Source: Nitrospirillum viridazoti CBAmc
Lineage (GTDB): Bacteria; Pseudomonadota; Alphaproteobacteria; Azospirillales; Azospirillaceae
Direction: 5' to 3'
DNA: 64,000 nt
Assembly (NCBI RefSeq): GCF_000730165.1
Contig: NZ_CP022110.1
Coordinates: 1,805,501 to 1,869,500, forward strand
Part shown: positions 8,901 through 16,948 of the stretch, one piece after another
Numbering within the stretch: the stretch's first letter is position 1
Layout of the letters: each line of letters begins with the position of its first letter
The notes under the pieces: generated by a model
Told to the model about the DNA's origin: nothing
Databases searched by the model: none
What the model saw: the letters and a program-made list of their open reading frames with translations, nothing else
Position numbers and translations under genes: made by a program

Positions 8901-10156
8901 CTGTTGCCAGTGCTGCTGTTTATTGTACTTCCCCCACCACCCAAGGTGATGGTGTCCCCGCTGTTGCGCACGTCGATCGTGCTGCTGGCGGTGTTGATCG
9001 TCTGGGTGCTGTTGACCGCCGTGACCGAGACACTCGCACTGCCGGTGCCGCTGATGATGTTGCCGGAACCGGTCAGGGTTATGACGTCGCCCGTCCCGGC
9101 GATGGACAGGGAGGTGCTGCTGCCGGCCGCAATGACATCGTTGTTGCCCAAGGCCTGAAGGCTGCTGATGTTCACCAAGGTATCGTAGATGGAGGCCCCA
9201 GCCAGGGTCGCCTTGCCCGCCGTCAGGTCGATCGTCGCGCCATCGCCGGTGTAGCGGACGGAGGTTCCGGTGGTTCCGGTCAGGCTGGCCCCACCACCAC
9301 TACCTACCAGGACCGAGGTGCCGGCCGAGGCGATCAGGGTGGCGTTGCCATTGGCGGTCACCGTGTTGCCAGTGCCGGAAATCGTGGCTTTGGCGCCCGC
9401 ACTGACGCTGACCGTGGCACTGGCGCCCGCGATGGAGACATTGCCGCCCGAGGTCACGGCCAACGTCTCACTGGTGGCCTTGAAGGTGCCTGAGCCGCCA
9501 ACGTTGACCTGGGTGGTCCCATAGCCGCTCAGGGTGGCATTGGCCCCATTACCCGAAAGGACGGTGCCAGCGTCATTGACGACCAGCGTCCCCCCGCTGT
9601 TCAGAATGGTGGCACCGCCGCTAATCGTGGTTCCCGAAGTGGCGTAGCCGACGCGGATGGTGTCCGCCGTGGAGCCAGTGCTGGCTATGGTGACGGTGCT
9701 AGTTGTGCCCCCGTCCCCCGTCGTCACATAGATGGCGTCGCCGCTGGCGAAAACCTGCTGGCTGGCGCCGCTGACATAAAGCGTATTGCTGGCCGTATTG
9801 AGGAAAATACTGCTGCCGCTGCCGCCCACCGTCTCGATGAGGTTGCTGCCGTTGTATGCGACCGTAGCGTTGGTCGCGGTGACCTTGTTGGTCGTTCCGC
9901 TTAGTGTCAGAAAAGAATTATTATTCGCAATGACATTATTACCGGTCCCGCTGATCGTCGCGGTTGTCTGCGCGCCCCCCGACGCCGCAGCCAGGGTTAC
10001 CGAGTTCGCGCTCCCGGTAACAACGTTCCCCAAGGTTCCCGGGTCCATAAGGATGCTGAAGCTCGATCCGTATAAAGTATGGGCATTGCTTATGACCTCG
10101 GCGGCATCGACGAGGGTGACATTGGTCGGATCGCTTGCCGTTATGGTCCGAGTCAT
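5990..10156 (-). CDS. Giant Ser/Thr/Asn-rich beta-strand repeat protein, putative secreted adhesin
   Basis: About 1388 residues, almost entirely short beta-strand repeats (GSGNTVT-, GDTIxL- and GSSNTVSLG-type) rich in Gly, Ser, Thr, Asn and Val. Two ordered arrays are visible: eight or so 46-residue units (DNA about 7940-9045) and about six 63-residue units (about 6380-7470). I see no cysteine and no signal peptide. The last 109 residues contain GNDLIIDQLG and a VTLKNWF motif, like the haemolysin-type calcium-binding-related domain of type I-secreted proteins, and are about 80% identical to the end of the protein at 11879-14188. Start chosen at 10156 (MTRTIT) with AGGAG 10 bases upstream. A secreted adhesin or matrix protein is likely but unproven. 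Confidence 0.75.
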   Translation of the reverse strand: MTRTITASDPTNVTLVDAAEVISNAHTLYGSSFSILMDPGTLGNVVTGSANSVTLAAASGGAQTTATISGTGNNVIANNNSFLTLSGTTNKVTATNATVAYNGSNLIETVGGSGSSIFLNTASNTLYVSGASQQVFASGDAIYVTTGDGGTTSTVTIASTGSTADTIRVGYATSGTTISGGATILNSGGTLVVNDAGTVLSGNGANATLSGYGTTQVNVGGSGTFKATSETLAVTSGGNVSIAGASATVSVSAGAKATISGTGNTVTANGNATLIASAGTSVLVGSGGGASLTGTTGTSVRYTGDGATIDLTAGKATLAGASIYDTLVNISSLQALGNNDVIAAGSSTSLSIAGTGDVITLTGSGNIISGTGSASVSVTAVNSTQTINTASSTIDVRNSGDTITLGGGGSTINSSTGNSASVVVTAISSTETINTASSTIDVRASGNTIILGAAGDTVKSTTGNSASIAITTINSSQTINITNSAVDVQTSGATVTLSGAGNTVKSTTGNSASVVVTAISSAETINTASSVIDVQATGDTIIVGGAGSTVKSTTGKSASVVITAASSTETINTASSVIDVQATGDTIILGASGDTVKSTTGNAASIAITTINSSQTINITNSTVDVQTSGATVTLSGGGNTVKSTTGNAASIAITTINSSQTINITNSTVDVQASGATVTLGGAGSTVKSTTGNSASVVVTAISSTETINTASSVIDVQATGDTIILGASGDTVKSTNNSSASVVVSSSISATSITETISISNSAVNVQADHTTITVTGSNDSVTLNSSADVAISSGTNNTLIATNGNATLKSTGGSATLVGTGAGSTLWAAGGQVTAKYAADNMIVDLTAGTAKIEGASVSDKLIGISTLIASGSRSAISGVAATVTLLSGGQADAVTMSGGTLATQDNVGNSTGTTLAGSSNTVSLGAGNGLVVSGSSNTLTVTSGYVGIVTGSQGNIVTMSGSTLATQDNVGNSTSTTLAGSSNTVSLGAGNGLVLSGSSNTLTVTSGYVGIVTGSQGNIVTMSGGTLATQDNVGNSTSTTLAGSSNTVSLGASNSLVLSGSSNTLTVTSGYVGIVTGSQGNVVRMSGGALATQDKVGNSTSTTLAGSSNTVSLGASNSLVLSGSSNTLTVTSGYVGIVTGSQGNVVRMSGGALATQDKVGNSTSTTLAGSSNTVSLGASNSLVLSGSSNTLTVTSGYVGIVTDSQSNIVTMSGGSLATQDDVGNRTATTLTGSSNTVSLGAGNGLFLSGSSNAVSVSGGLVKLGSGTNNTVALSTNGVGPSGELDLFVTHDQVWLQQSGNDLIIDQLGVAQDVTLKNWFAGSSNEVATIKASDGVLLTPADVTTLLSNMTTFTNGHAGYNPLTTSQTSTGNSYYAGALNGVWHS
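6380..7470 (-). repeat. Tandem 189-bp coding repeats (63 residues), about six copies
   Basis: A landmark string (acatagccgctggtcacc) recurs at about 6552, 6741, 6930, 7119 and 7308, an exact 189-base spacing. The units are nearly identical at DNA level and encode the TLATQDNVGNSTSTT / GSSNTVSLG modules. The outermost copies are more divergent. Confidence 0.9.
7940..9045 (-). repeat. Tandem 138-bp coding repeats (46 residues), about eight copies of two alternating types
   Basis: Units recur every 138 bases (for example the string cgtctggctgctgttgatgg at about 8171 and 8309). Two sequence types occur: one with TETINTASSVIDVQATGD and one with SQTINITNSTVDVQTSGA. In protein order they run A-A-B-A-A-B-B-A, followed by a diverged copy. 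Boundaries are approximate. Confidence 0.85.
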
Positions 10157-10226
10157 TTCTTCGTTTCTCCTGAGATAAATTTCATTTCTGAATTCATTCA
10201 TGCCCGATATTTCAACAAGCTGAGGC

Positions 10227-11618
10227 TCACATCTCCAAAATCCGCGTCCTCTGCGTCAGCTCCAGTGAGGCGCGGTCGAAGACGTGGTCCCAGTCGCCTT
10301 CGGCGCGGGGGCGGAACAGGCGCATGGTCGGATACCAGGGGCAGTCGGCACGGCCGGGCAGCCACAGCCAGTGGGCAACATCGCCCAGCAGAACCCATAC
10401 CTCCTTGCCGAGCGCGCCGGTCAGGTGGGCGACGGCGCTGTCGGTCATGATGACCAGGTCCATCTGTTCCACGAAGGCGGCGGTGTCGGCGAAATCGCCC
10501 AGGTGGGGGGCCAAGTCGATGATGGGGCCGCCCCGGGGCAACTCGCTCAACGCCTTCTCCGGCGTCCCCTTCTGCAGGCTGTAGAGCTGGACGCCCGGCA
10601 GGGCGAAGGCCTGGAAGAAGCGCATCAGGGGCTGGGCTCGTTCATGATTGCGCTTGAAGCTGGTGTTGCCCGACCAGACGACGCCAACCCGGAGGCGGCC
10701 ATCGCGCGGCCCCAGTATCTGGGCAGCCTTGGATCGGCGGTCCGCCGGCACCCGCAGATAAGGCTGCGCCGGGATGGAGGCCAAGTCCTGGGTGAACAGG
10801 CCGGGCAGGCTGCACAGATGGGCGTGGAGATCGGCCTCGGGCAGCGGTTCGCCCCACGGGATCAGGCGATCCGCGATCCCCAGATCCGCCAGCAGGGGAA
10901 TGAGCTCCCGCTGGCACTCAACGATCAGTTCACCGCCCAACGCCTTCACACGGGACAGGTAACGCGCCGCCCACAGCGTGTCGCCGAACCCTTGTTCACA
11001 GAGCAGCAGCAGGCGCCGGCCGGCGTAAGGCTGCCCATCCCACTTGGTGCTGGCCAGGTTGCGGACGGGAACCTGGCCGCTGATCAACCGCACCTCGTAA
11101 TCGGGCCAGGCCTGGCGATAGTTGGCGAGATAGAGATAGCTGCGCCCCCGGTCCCATCGCGCCTTGTGGAATTCCGGATTGAGTTCCAGCGCGCGGCTGA
11201 AGGCCATGACAGCCTCGCCATGGTTGCCAGCCTCAGCCAGTGAGGTTCCTAAATTGTGATGCAGAAGCACGTCGTTCGGCGCCAGCTCGATGGCCCGGCG
11301 GTGGGCGTTCACCGCGCTCTCCAGGTACTTCAGTTTGGTCAGGGCATTGCCCAGATTGGTCCAGATACCCGGTCCGCGCGGATTGGCCGCCACGGCGTCG
11401 CGATAGCACCACAGTGCGTCCAGGTGGCGTTCCATTTGGGCGAACATGACGCCCCGGGCATTCAAAAGATCCGCGTTGCCAGGGTCCCGCGCCAGGGCGC
11501 CGCTGATCAACACCTCCGCCTCGGCGTATTTGCCCTGGTCGTGCAACGCCGTGGCCCGGCGCAAGGTCTCAGAACTGGACAGGGGCAAAGTGATCGTACC
11601 AGCAGCGGACACAGACAC
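10227..11618 (-). CDS. TPR-containing glycosyltransferase (GT9/heptosyltransferase-like C-terminal half)
   Basis: A 463-residue soluble protein. Residues about 16-175 form four or five tetratricopeptide repeats (for example GKYAEAEVLISGALARDPGN and YLESAVNAHRRAIELAPND). The C-terminal half looks like the GT9-type transferase fold often fused to TPRs in proteobacteria, with LLLLCEQGFGDTLWAARYL near residue 205 and the nucleotide-sugar-side motif MTDSAVAHLTGALG near residue 390. The start is a GTG with AGGAG five bases upstream. It sits between two Ser/Thr-rich repeat proteins on the same strand, 70 bases before the larger one, which suggests that it glycosylates them. Donor sugar and acceptor are unknown. 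Confidence 0.78.
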   Translation of the reverse strand: MSVSAAGTITLPLSSSETLRRATALHDQGKYAEAEVLISGALARDPGNADLLNARGVMFAQMERHLDALWCYRDAVAANPRGPGIWTNLGNALTKLKYLESAVNAHRRAIELAPNDVLLHHNLGTSLAEAGNHGEAVMAFSRALELNPEFHKARWDRGRSYLYLANYRQAWPDYEVRLISGQVPVRNLASTKWDGQPYAGRRLLLLCEQGFGDTLWAARYLSRVKALGGELIVECQRELIPLLADLGIADRLIPWGEPLPEADLHAHLCSLPGLFTQDLASIPAQPYLRVPADRRSKAAQILGPRDGRLRVGVVWSGNTSFKRNHERAQPLMRFFQAFALPGVQLYSLQKGTPEKALSELPRGGPIIDLAPHLGDFADTAAFVEQMDLVIMTDSAVAHLTGALGKEVWVLLGDVAHWLWLPGRADCPWYPTMRLFRPRAEGDWDHVFDRASLELTQRTRILEM

Positions 11619-11878
11619 GGGGACTCCTGTTCCAGCAGTAAGGAACGGGGCGTCAGGTCATCGCGCCTGCATGGTCACATCGTCGTTGCTGGCCTGCGGA
11701 TCGGCGTACGTCCGAAACATGATCACGATTAAGACTATCGATTCACATGCCACCCCCGATGGCACCTCCATCTAAGGTACCTGCCTGCACATCGGCAAAT
11801 GATTTTTCCGCGAATCAGTGGCGGAAATGTAACCACTGCGCCCTGCAGGTGCGCCCCCGGTGACGAAGGCTGCGGCCC

Positions 11879-14188
11879 TCAGCTGTGCCAGACGCCGTTC
11901 AGGGCGCCAGCGTAATAGCTGTTGCCGGTGCTGGCCTGGCTGGTGGTCAGCGGGTTGAAGCCCGCATGGCCATTGGTGAAGGTGGTCATCTTGCCCAGCA
12001 GGGTGGTCACGTCCGCCGGTGTCAGCAGCACGCCGTCGCTGGCCTTGATGGTGGCGACCTCGGCACTGGTGCTGGTGAACCAGTTCGCCAGGCGCGCCGC
12101 CTGCCCCGCCCCCAGCTGCTCCACCACCAAATCGTTGCCCGCGCGCTGCAGCCAGACCTTGTCATGGGTGACGAACAGGTCCAGCTCACCGCTGGGGCCC
12201 ACCCCGTTGCTGGACAGGGAGACGGCGGCACTGCTGCCGGCCATGACGATCTTGTTGCCGGCACCGGTCAGGTTCAGCGTGTCCCCACTGCCGGTCAGGG
12301 TGACGGTGTTGCCGGTCCCCGTCATCTTCAGGCCGCCCTGGGGGCCGACCGTGATCACGTTGCCGGAACCATTGACCGTGTTGCTGGACTTGGCGGCGAG
12401 GGTGATGACGTCACCGCCCGCCGTCACGCTATTGCCCGTGCCGTTGAGGGTCAGGGTTTCGCCGGCGACCGTCAGGGCGATGGCAGTGCTGGTGCCGTTG
12501 ACCATCTCCGCCGCGCCAATGGGTGCCGCCACCGTCAGCGTCGCGTCGGAGGCCGTGATGGTATCACTGCCGCCGGTCACCGTCAGGCTGGCGCCGCTGG
12601 CGATGGTCGCGGTGTCGCCATCACCATTGAGGGTGGCGCTGGCCTTGGCGGCCAGGATCAGGCTGCCGCCCGCCGCGGTGGTCACTTGGTTGCCCGTGCC
12701 CGCCAGGGTCAGCGTATCGCCCGTGCCCTGCACCAGGATGGTATCGCCCGTGGCGCTGATGCTCTCGGCACTGTTGCTGGCGGTGATGGTGATGGTCGCG
12801 CGGCTGGCGGCGCTGCCGAGCACGACGTTCTTGCCGCCGGTCAAGGTGACCTGGTCGCCCGTGCCGGTCAGCGACAGTGTGGCGCCGCTGCCCGCGATCA
12901 ACGTGTCGTTGTTGCCGGTGGCCAGCAGGATGCCCACGTTGGTCAGCGCATCGACCTTGCTGCCCCCCGTGATCGAGGCGCGCCCGCTGACCAGATTGAT
13001 GGTCATGCCGCTGGCGTCGTAGCGGATGGTGGCGGCGGCCGAGCCCGAGAGCGTCGCGCCCGTGGCGTTGCCCACCACCGTCGTGGCGGCGGCCGTCGCG
13101 GCCACGGTGGCGCCACCCAGGGCGGTGACGATATTGCCGGCGCCCTGCACGACGGCCCTGCCGCCGTCGCCGACGGTGACGATGTTGTTGGTGCCGCTGA
13201 TGGTGGCGGCGGCCCCTTGCGCCACGGTGACGGTGTTGCCGGCGCCGGAGATGAGGTCGCCGATCGCGGCCACGCCGACGGTCTCGCCATTACCCAGCAA
13301 GGTTTGGCCATTGGCCGCCAAGCTGACATTAAACCCAGGCCCGGCAACGGTAAGTGTCGCATCGCGGCCCAGGATGGTGGTCGGGCTGGCGCTGGCCGGG
13401 CCGGTCAAGGTGGCGCTGCCGCCGGACAGGAAGTTCAACGACGTGCCGGCGCCATTCAGCGCCAGGTCGGATTGGGTGGTGATGGTGCCGGTCCCGGCGT
13501 AGAGGCGGTTGGCCCCTTTCTTCGAGCCGGTGACGATCACGTTGCTGGCGCCGGCCAGGACATGGATGGTGTTGCCCGCCGCCTGAACCAGCATGTTGCT
13601 GCCGCCCACCGACAGGGCGTTGCTGGCGTAGTTCAGGAACACGGTGTCGCCCGTGCCCGTCACCGTTTCCACCAGGTTGGTCGCGGCCAGGACGATGGTG
13701 GAGTTGCTGCCCAGGTCAGTAACGGAGTTGCCCGAGGTGTTGAGGTTCAGCGTTCCCGCGCCGTTCATGGTGACCTGGTTGCCGGTGCCGTTGACCGTCA
13801 GGCCGCCGCTTTTGGCGATGGTCAGGAAATTCAGGCTGCCGGTGAAACTGGAGGCGAAGCCCGTGAAGGACACATGGTCGCCGGAATAGCTGTCGACGAC
13901 GGTGTTGTTGTTATTGATATTGACGATGTTGCCGCCGCCGATGAGGGTGATCACATCAGCGGTGGCGGTGACGGAGATCACCCCGCCCCCCACGGCGATG
14001 GTATTGCCCGCGAAACTGTCGACAATGGTGTTGCCGCCGCCGACGATGCTGGTCACGCCGTTGATGGTCGACTGCAGCAGGGTGATGGTGTTGCCGGACC
14101 CGACGATGGTGTCGCGGTTCCCCTGCACGACCAGCGTGCCGCTGTTCGCCAGCGTCGAACGATTATTCGCGGTAACAATGGTCGCCAT
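11879..14188 (-). CDS. Second Ser/Thr/Asn-rich beta-strand repeat protein, paralogue of the 5990-10156 product
   Basis: About 769 residues of degenerate beta-strand repeats (GSGNTVTLx, GDTLTLAGTGN and similar) with no cysteine and no signal peptide. The N-terminal part shares NLVETVTGTGDTVFLN-like segments with the larger paralogue, but the long exact arrays are missing. The last 109 residues, with GNDLVVEQLG, an LANWF motif and the invariant terminal GALNGVWHS, match the paralogue at about 80% identity. Start chosen at 14188 (MATIVT) with TTGGGGAA six bases upstream. A candidate TATAAT at 14260-14265 would give a leader of about 65 bases. Probably a type I-secreted surface or matrix protein. 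Confidence 0.75.
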   Translation of the reverse strand: MATIVTANNRSTLANSGTLVVQGNRDTIVGSGNTITLLQSTINGVTSIVGGGNTIVDSFAGNTIAVGGGVISVTATADVITLIGGGNIVNINNNNTVVDSYSGDHVSFTGFASSFTGSLNFLTIAKSGGLTVNGTGNQVTMNGAGTLNLNTSGNSVTDLGSNSTIVLAATNLVETVTGTGDTVFLNYASNALSVGGSNMLVQAAGNTIHVLAGASNVIVTGSKKGANRLYAGTGTITTQSDLALNGAGTSLNFLSGGSATLTGPASASPTTILGRDATLTVAGPGFNVSLAANGQTLLGNGETVGVAAIGDLISGAGNTVTVAQGAAATISGTNNIVTVGDGGRAVVQGAGNIVTALGGATVAATAAATTVVGNATGATLSGSAAATIRYDASGMTINLVSGRASITGGSKVDALTNVGILLATGNNDTLIAGSGATLSLTGTGDQVTLTGGKNVVLGSAASRATITITASNSAESISATGDTILVQGTGDTLTLAGTGNQVTTAAGGSLILAAKASATLNGDGDTATIASGASLTVTGGSDTITASDATLTVAAPIGAAEMVNGTSTAIALTVAGETLTLNGTGNSVTAGGDVITLAAKSSNTVNGSGNVITVGPQGGLKMTGTGNTVTLTGSGDTLNLTGAGNKIVMAGSSAAVSLSSNGVGPSGELDLFVTHDKVWLQRAGNDLVVEQLGAGQAARLANWFTSTSAEVATIKASDGVLLTPADVTTLLGKMTTFTNGHAGFNPLTTSQASTGNSYYAGALNGVWHS

Positions 14189-14259
14189 CGTGCGTTCCCC
14201 AACAAACACGCAAGGTGGCCATATGGCGATCACCCAGGCCGTTGTATATCGCGCATAAG

Positions 14260-14288
14260 ATTATATTGGGGCTCAGCTTGGTTGCACC
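14260..14288 (-). promoter_or_regulatory. Candidate promoter of the second repeat protein
   Basis: On the minus strand there is a perfect -10 hexamer TATAAT (14265-14260), with a weak -35 (GTGCAA) about 16 bases upstream. The predicted start is some 65 bases before the ATG at 14188. Confidence 0.4.
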
Positions 14289-14292
14289 CAAG

Positions 14293-14322
14293 AAAAAAGG
14301 CCGCAGCGATGCGGCCTTTTTC
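14293..14322 (-). terminator. Bidirectional intrinsic terminator
   Basis: AAAAAGGCCGC (14294-14304) pairs with GCGGCCTTTTT (14311-14321). On the minus strand it is followed by a T-run and ends the His-rich peptide gene, insulating it from the repeat-protein gene downstream. Confidence 0.85.
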
Positions 14323-14393
14323 AAACAAACCGGATGAACGGCCAGGCTGCCAGCCCGGCGCCACCCATTACCGGAAATGAGAAGTGGAAAAGC

Positions 14394-14543
14394 TCAGTGG
14401 CCGTGGCCGCCGTGACCGTGATCGTCATGGCCGTGGCCGCCATGCCCATGATGGGCATTCGCTTCGGCCGGCTTCACGGCGGCGATGGACAGCGCGGCGA
14501 GCAGGCTGAGGCCGAGGAAAGCAGCGATGCCGATGGTGACCAT
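14394..14543 (-). CDS. 49-residue His/Gly-rich peptide with N-terminal hydrophobic segment
   Basis: A very short gene with good signals: ATAAGGA eight bases before the ATG, and a bidirectional terminator after the stop. The product begins with a hydrophobic stretch (residues 2-22, MVTIGIAAFLGLSLLAALS) that may be a signal peptide or membrane anchor, followed by AAVKPAEANA. It ends in a tail with ten histidines among glycines and Asp pairs (HHGHGGHGHDDHGHGGHGH). Such tails bind Ni, Zn, Cu or Co in known His-rich proteins; metal binding here is inference. It is transcribed towards the repeat-protein locus but terminated before it. I do not recognise a named family. Confidence 0.68.
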   Translation of the reverse strand: MVTIGIAAFLGLSLLAALSIAAVKPAEANAHHGHGGHGHDDHGHGGHGH

Positions 14544-15286
14544 GGATATCGTCCTTATGAAGCAAGGGGCGGTTGAGCCAACAAGGGAAGCCTAGACCAG
14601 TTCTCGCGGGCTGCGCAACCGGCCAGGTGACAAAGTCGTGTCATCTCTTGAGATGATGGGGCTTCCGCCGGCCAAAACAAGGGCCCCAAACAAGGGCGGC
14701 CCGGAGCTCACCATCTCCTTGGCGCCACTTCACGTCACGCCCAGCCATACCCGCACGAGACTTGTCGTTTCCGCCGGCCGTTCCCAGAGGCGGCGGATGG
14801 CCGCACCGGCCGATCACCGCCACGCGGGCGCCGGGACGACCCCGGCCATCGACTCGGCGGCGGCCCGGTCGGGCATCCGCCCCTCGGCCTCGTCGCCGGC
14901 CGGTGCATCCGGGAAGCGCCACAGGGCCGCATTGCACAATTAACCCCGCAACAGGATAAGAACCGGCCCCCTCCCGCCCCGGACTCGGGCGCGGAAGATG
15001 ACACAACAGTTGACATTAAAGGAAATCCTTGCCCTTGCGGGCTGGAATTGATATCGAACGCGCGACCCTAGATCATGCCGCGACTTCCGCCAAGTCGCGC
15101 GTGGTTCCGGTATGGGCGGCGCCGGGCCGCCATGTACAGGCCTGGATGCGGCCCCGATCCCGTTTTGAAGACGGGCTTGGCGTGGGATGGCGGCCCCGCT
15201 GGCCCGGCGCTTGATCCAAAGGGGGGCGCGGCGGTTCCGCCGGGTCCCGTCCTTTAACGACGCACACCATACAGATATAAGGTCGC
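14544..15286. other. 743-base stretch without a convincing gene
   Basis: Open frames here are short, mutually overlapping, and Arg/Pro/Gly-rich without ribosome sites or recognisable domains, so I leave them out. A 7-bp hairpin (TCATCTC/GAGATGA, 14641-14656) and a TTGACA near 15011 without a clear -10 are the only local signals. The 3' part is the leader of the RNA helicase gene. Confidence 0.5.
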
Positions 15287-16918
15287 ATGCTTTTCTCGGA
15301 AATTGGGCTAGGCCCGGAAGTCCTTCGCGCGGTTGAAGACGCGGGCTATAGCCAGCCGACCCCGATTCAGGAAAAGGCGATCCCCTGGGTGTTGCAGGGT
15401 CGCGACGTGCTGGGCTGCGCCCAGACCGGCACCGGCAAGACGGCGTCCTTCACCCTGCCCATGATCGACATCCTGGCCTCCGGCCGCGCCCGCGCCCGCA
15501 TGCCGCGCTCGCTGATCCTGGAGCCGACGCGCGAGCTGGCGGCGCAGGTGGCCGAGAACTTCGAGGTCTACGGCAAGTACCACAAGCTGAACATGGCGCT
15601 GCTGATCGGTGGCGAATCCTTCGGCGACCAGATCAAGAAGCTGGAGCGTGGCGTCGACGTCCTGATCGCCACCCCCGGCCGCATGATGGACCTGTTCGAC
15701 CGCGGCAACATCCTGCTGTCGGATATCAAGATCCTGGTGATCGACGAAGCCGACCGCATGCTGGACATGGGCTTCATCCCGGACATCGAGCGCATCGTCG
15801 GGCTGCTGCCCAAAATGCGCCAGACTCTGTTCTTTTCGGCCACCATGCCGCCGGAGATCCGGCGCCTGGCGGACGCCTTCCTGATGAACCCGCGCGAGAT
15901 CACGGTGGCCCCGCCGGCCTCCCCCGCCGCCACCGTTACCCAGGCGGTGGCCATGGTGCGGGGCGAGGACAAGCGCGAGGCCCTGCGCCACCTGCTGCGG
16001 ACGGAGGACGTGAAGAACGCCTTCATCTTCTGCAACCGCAAGCGCGACGTCGCCCTCCTGCACCAATCGCTGACCAAGCACGGCTTCAACGCCGGCGCGC
16101 TGCACGGCGACATGGTGCAGTCCAAGCGCACCGAGACGCTGGAGCAGTTCCGCCAGGGTGAGATCGCCCTGCTGTGCTGCAGCGACGTGGCCGCCCGCGG
16201 CATCGACATTGCCGGCGTCAGCCACGTGTTCAATTTCGACGTGCCCCATCACGCCGACGACTATGTCCATCGCATCGGCCGCACCGGCCGCGCCGGCAAG
16301 ACCGGCCGCGCCTTCATGCTGGCGACGCCGGATGACAGCCGCACCCTGGGCGCCATCGAAAAGCTGATCGGCCGCGAGATCCCGCGCATCATGATCGATG
16401 GCCTGGAAACCCCGGACATGTCCGAGGGCGAGGGCGACGGCGGACGCCGCCGCCGCGGCGGCCGAAGCGACAGCGCCGCCAAGGTTGGCAGCCGTCGCCG
16501 TGGCGGCAGCCGGAGCGACGCCGCCTCCGAGCCCCCGCGCGAGGTCCAGGCCGAAGCCGCGACCGTGGCGGAGGAGACGGTGGAGGCCCGCCGGCCGGAG
16601 CGCCCGGAACGGTCTGAACGGCCTGAACGCCAGGACCGTCCGGAGCGCGGCGGCCGCGACCGCGACCGCAACCGGAACCGCGACACCCGGGGCGAAACCC
16701 GCGAGGGCGGCCGGAGCGAGGGGAGTCGCAACGATACCCGTCCCCCGCGCCAGGATGACCGGGGCGAGCCGCGCCGACGCTGGCGGGACGAGGATGACGG
16801 CCCGACGGTCATCGGCTTCGGCGACGACGTGCCGGCCTTCATGCTGCGTGTGGCCCGTCCCGTGGCCCGCACCGTTCCACCGGAGACTTTTGACGGTTCC
16901 GATACGCCCGAGGCGTGA
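15287..16918 (+). CDS. rhlE: DEAD-box ATP-dependent RNA helicase, RhlE type
   Basis: A 543-residue RNA helicase that remodels RNA using ATP. The Q motif (GYSQPTPIQ), motif I (AQTGTGKT), Ia (PTRELAAQ), Ib (TPGR), II (DEAD in IDEADRML), III (SAT) and VI (HRIGRTGRAG) are all present in order within residues 1-385. The remaining 150 residues are a charged, disordered tail of Arg/Gly/Glu repeats (RPERPERSERPERQDRPERG), typical of RNA-binding extensions in RhlE/CsdA proteins. AAGG lies five bases before the ATG. The long gene-free leader upstream is compatible with post-transcriptional (for example cold) control, though I see no defined element. Exact orthology within RhlE/DeaD is not certain. Confidence 0.9.
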   Translation: MLFSEIGLGPEVLRAVEDAGYSQPTPIQEKAIPWVLQGRDVLGCAQTGTGKTASFTLPMIDILASGRARARMPRSLILEPTRELAAQVAENFEVYGKYHKLNMALLIGGESFGDQIKKLERGVDVLIATPGRMMDLFDRGNILLSDIKILVIDEADRMLDMGFIPDIERIVGLLPKMRQTLFFSATMPPEIRRLADAFLMNPREITVAPPASPAATVTQAVAMVRGEDKREALRHLLRTEDVKNAFIFCNRKRDVALLHQSLTKHGFNAGALHGDMVQSKRTETLEQFRQGEIALLCCSDVAARGIDIAGVSHVFNFDVPHHADDYVHRIGRTGRAGKTGRAFMLATPDDSRTLGAIEKLIGREIPRIMIDGLETPDMSEGEGDGGRRRRGGRSDSAAKVGSRRRGGSRSDAASEPPREVQAEAATVAEETVEARRPERPERSERPERQDRPERGGRDRDRNRNRDTRGETREGGRSEGSRNDTRPPRQDDRGEPRRRWRDEDDGPTVIGFGDDVPAFMLRVARPVARTVPPETFDGSDTPEA

Positions 16919-16948
16919 CGGCGAACGGCGGAGGCTTGGAAGCATCCC

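Noticed and set aside
6000-9050. CRISPR array
   Set aside because: The repeats are contiguous, in frame, 138 or 189 bases long and encode protein modules; there are no spacers or cas genes.
11885-14380. An 831-codon plus-strand frame opposite the second repeat protein
   Set aside because: Antisense shadow of a GC-rich repeat gene; no ribosome site, and the product is low-complexity Gly/Ala/Arg/His.
14641-15006. A 121-codon minus-strand frame in the gap before the helicase
   Set aside because: No ribosome site, Arg/Gly/Pro-rich, overlaps several equally long frames on both strands.
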